A stretch of 8,773 bases of DNA from Planctomycetota bacterium. Its GTDB lineage: Bacteria > Planctomycetota > UBA8108. The position numbers and the translations under genes are program-made. Location of the stretch: contig NZOA01000025.1 in the NCBI GenBank assembly GCA_002695115.1, forward strand, positions 41,589 to 50,361. The letters are read 5' to 3'. Positions within the stretch are counted from its first letter, which is position 1. Each line of letters begins with the position of its first letter. Below the pieces are notes generated by a model that worked only from the letters and a program-made list of their open reading frames with translations, ran no database searches and was not told the DNA's origin. Shown here one piece after another: positions 7,316 to 8,773 of the stretch.

Positions 7316-7473
7316 ATTCAACCGGGTTGGAATATTAGTTTTGAACTCTTCAAATCATAGCGGAGCGGCTCCGGGTTTTGGAGGGATCCCCGGGCTGGTT
7401 GTTGCATTCGATGGCCCCGCTCGTTTAAGTTTCCGTTTCCCGAATGAACAGGATACCTGGATTGGAGATCCCC
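7316..7473. promoter_or_regulatory. Divergent intergenic region with operator-like palindrome and GC hairpin
   Basis: These 158 bases separate the dehydrogenase and Dabb genes, which are read outward. TTTGAA-CTC-TTCAAA (7340-7354) is a perfect 6-bp inverted repeat with a 3-base spacer, the size of a dimeric regulator site. Shortly after it, CGGAG-CGG-CTCCG (7361-7373) can fold into a tight hairpin followed by GGTTTTG, which weakly resembles a terminator or attenuator on the plus strand. I found no convincing -35/-10 pair. A regulatory role is inference from symmetry and position. Confidence 0.35.
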
Positions 7474-7788
7474 ATGCTTGCGCACAACGTCTACTTCGCT
7501 CTTACTGACAATTCGTCCGAGGCGGCCGAGGGACTGGTCGGCGCCTGCAAAGAATATCTCTGCGATCATCCCGGCGTGGTCTTTTTTGCCGCGGGCAGGC
7601 TGAATCCCGATCTCGAGCGGGAGGTGAATGACAGGGATTTTGATGTCGCGCTGCATGTGATCTTTGACCGCAGGGCAAGCCACGATGCTTACCAGGCAGC
7701 TCCGGAACACCTGCGCTTTGTCGAGGAGCAGAAAGATAACTGGAAGAATGTGAGGGTATTTGATTCCGATGTCGAAGGTGCCGGTTGA
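7474..7788 (+). CDS. Dabb (stress-responsive alpha/beta barrel) family protein
   Basis: This is a 104-residue protein covering essentially one Dabb domain, a ferredoxin-like alpha/beta barrel that usually dimerises; most members have no known activity. The N-terminal strand MLAHNVYFALTDNS (1-14), the central VVFFAAGRL (35-43), NDRDFDVALHVIFDRRASHDAYQ (52-74) and the C-terminal HLRFVEE (79-85) fit the family, including the His-rich HNVYF and the DAYQ..P.H pattern. No signal peptide is present, so it is probably cytoplasmic. An ATG at 7444 is in frame but has no ribosome site, whereas the ATG at 7474 has TGGAGAT ending 5 bases upstream, so I start there. It is divergent from the dehydrogenase gene; a shared role is possible but not shown. 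Confidence 0.88.
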   Translation: MLAHNVYFALTDNSSEAAEGLVGACKEYLCDHPGVVFFAAGRLNPDLEREVNDRDFDVALHVIFDRRASHDAYQAAPEHLRFVEEQKDNWKNVRVFDSDVEGAG

Positions 7789-7808
7789 CTGGCAGCCATT
7801 TCATTTTT
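7777..7808 (+). terminator. Candidate intrinsic terminator after the Dabb gene
   Basis: GGTGCC (7777-7782) pairs with GGCAGCC (7791-7797) through one bulged G, giving a stem of about 6 bp and an 8-base loop that spans the Dabb stop codon. It is followed by the T-rich run ATTTCATTTTT (7798-7808). Hairpin plus T-rich tail at the gene end suits rho-independent termination, although the stem is imperfect and the T-tract is interrupted. Confidence 0.4.
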
Positions 7809-8016
7809 CCAGACCTCCGGATGTGCTTCTAAGTCTTTAATTCAAGGTACTTTTGCTGACCTGTCGGTTGTACGTCCAGGGGCGCCTCGGCAGGCTTCAG
7901 CGGCCGGTCCAGGGGTGAATGCGGGCCCTGCTGAAAAGCCGTAAATCCTTGCATCATCTGGTCTCATGAAGTAAAAAAGGCGATTCTTCAGTAGCTGGAC
8001 AGTGGGAGTGACGACC
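7809..8016 (+). promoter_or_regulatory. rpmB upstream region with stem-loop, direct repeat and ribosome site
   Basis: This spacer has no gene. GTCCAGGGG is repeated at 7874-7882 and 7907-7915, 33 bases apart. GGCTTCAGC (7893-7901) can pair with GCTGAAAAGCC (7930-7940) with two bulged A, and GGCC (7902-7905) with GGCC (7924-7927) extends the stem, giving a 48-base imperfect hairpin. Two weak promoter candidates exist: TTTAAT (7836-7841), without a -35 partner, and TTGCAT (7949-7954) with TAAAAA (7972-7977), 17 bases apart. Only the first would place the hairpin in the transcript. GGGAG (8004-8008) is the ribosome site for the ATG at 8017. Confidence 0.4.
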
Positions 8017-8322
8017 ATGAGTCGCGTCTGTCAGGTAACAGGTAAAAAGACTGCCTCCGGCCATAAATACGCCCGCAGGGGTGTACCCAAGGCCAAGGGT
8101 GGAGTCGGATTGAGAACCACTGGCAAAACCAAACGCCAGTTCAAGGTCAATCTGCAGTGGAAGACCATCTGGGTTCCCGAAATCAACCGTAGGGTGCGTG
8201 TTCGTCTCTCTACCCGGGCCTTGCGTACGATTACCAAGAACGGGGCCTACGCGACCCTGGTGAAGGCTGGAATTATCAAGCCCTCCAAGGGGAAGAAAAA
8301 ATCCGCTCCCAGCGAAAGCTGA
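8017..8322 (+). CDS. rpmB: Large-subunit ribosomal protein bL28
   Basis: bL28 is a component of the bacterial 50S subunit. The 101-residue product opens with MSRVCQVTGKK (1-11), the classic bL28 start, and continues with KTKRQFKVNLQWKTIWVPE (37-55), RRVRVRLSTRALRTI (58-72) and NGAYATLV (75-82). It is longer than the roughly 62-78 residues common in other phyla, because of an insertion containing YARRGVPKAKGGVG (18-31) and a Lys-rich tail (PSKGKKKSAPSES, 89-101). Only one Cys (C5) is present, so the zinc-binding CxxC pairs of some bL28 proteins are absent. A GTG at 8002 is in frame, but it precedes the ribosome site GGGAG, so ATG 8017 is chosen. proS follows 128 bases downstream on the same strand without a clear terminator between them. 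Confidence 0.95.
   Translation: MSRVCQVTGKKTASGHKYARRGVPKAKGGVGLRTTGKTKRQFKVNLQWKTIWVPEINRRVRVRLSTRALRTITKNGAYATLVKAGIIKPSKGKKKSAPSES

Positions 8323-8773
<451 letters not shown>

Noticed and set aside
6704..7360. 218-residue plus-strand open frame antisense to the dehydrogenase
   Set aside because: The dehydrogenase has its Rossmann loop and catalytic triad intact on the minus strand, so this is a shadow.
7444..7473. Upstream ATG for the Dabb protein
   Set aside because: It has no ribosome site, while the ATG at 7474 has a good one and gives the family's typical N-terminus.
8002..8016. GTG start for bL28
   Set aside because: It lies before the GGGAG ribosome site that serves ATG 8017, and bL28 proteins begin with the MSRVCQVTGKK-type sequence.

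Overview
The window looks like a high-GC chromosomal segment from a Planctomycetota (or, less likely, Verrucomicrobiota) bacterium. The evidence is the characteristic secreted pair of a planctomycete-cytochrome protein (PSCyt1, DUF1549/PSCyt2 and DUF1553/PSD1 domains) and a Tat-exported DUF1501 protein, a secreted PQQ-like beta-propeller that begins with a WPSWRGP motif, a Dabb protein of the MLAHNVYF type, and an enlarged bL28 with an ARRG...KGGVG insertion. This taxonomy is inferred from family resemblance only.

Bases 1-6349 form an extracytoplasmic redox block. At the left edge, on the minus strand, is the start of a secreted c-type cytochrome, cut off inside its CxxC heme motif. Divergent from it is a 1052-residue Sec-exported protein with two CxxCH motifs and a laminin-G/ConA-like domain inserted between its DUF1549 and DUF1553 parts. 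A minus-strand PQQ-like propeller gene follows, converging on the large gene. Divergent from the propeller gene is the DUF1501 gene. The four products all carry export signals (three Sec, one Tat). I infer that they cooperate in periplasmic oxidation or breakdown of an external substrate, probably a complex glycan, but the substrate is not visible in the sequence.

Bases 6350-7788 carry a minus-strand D-2-hydroxyacid dehydrogenase and, divergent from it, a small Dabb (stress-responsive alpha/beta barrel) protein. Both appear cytoplasmic.

Bases 7789-8773 are a translation block: a 228-base spacer with a possible terminator, a direct repeat and an imperfect stem-loop; then rpmB (bL28); then the first 107 codons of proS, encoding an archaeal/eukaryotic-type prolyl-tRNA synthetase, cut by the right edge.

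I see no insertion sequence, CRISPR array, tRNA or rRNA. All complete genes appear intact. No gene-free stretch exceeds 300 bases; the longest is 7789-8016. No wholly new system is evident. The most unusual parts are the locus built around the DUF1549/DUF1553 and DUF1501 proteins, whose biochemical role is still unassigned as far as I know, and the structured spacer upstream of rpmB.
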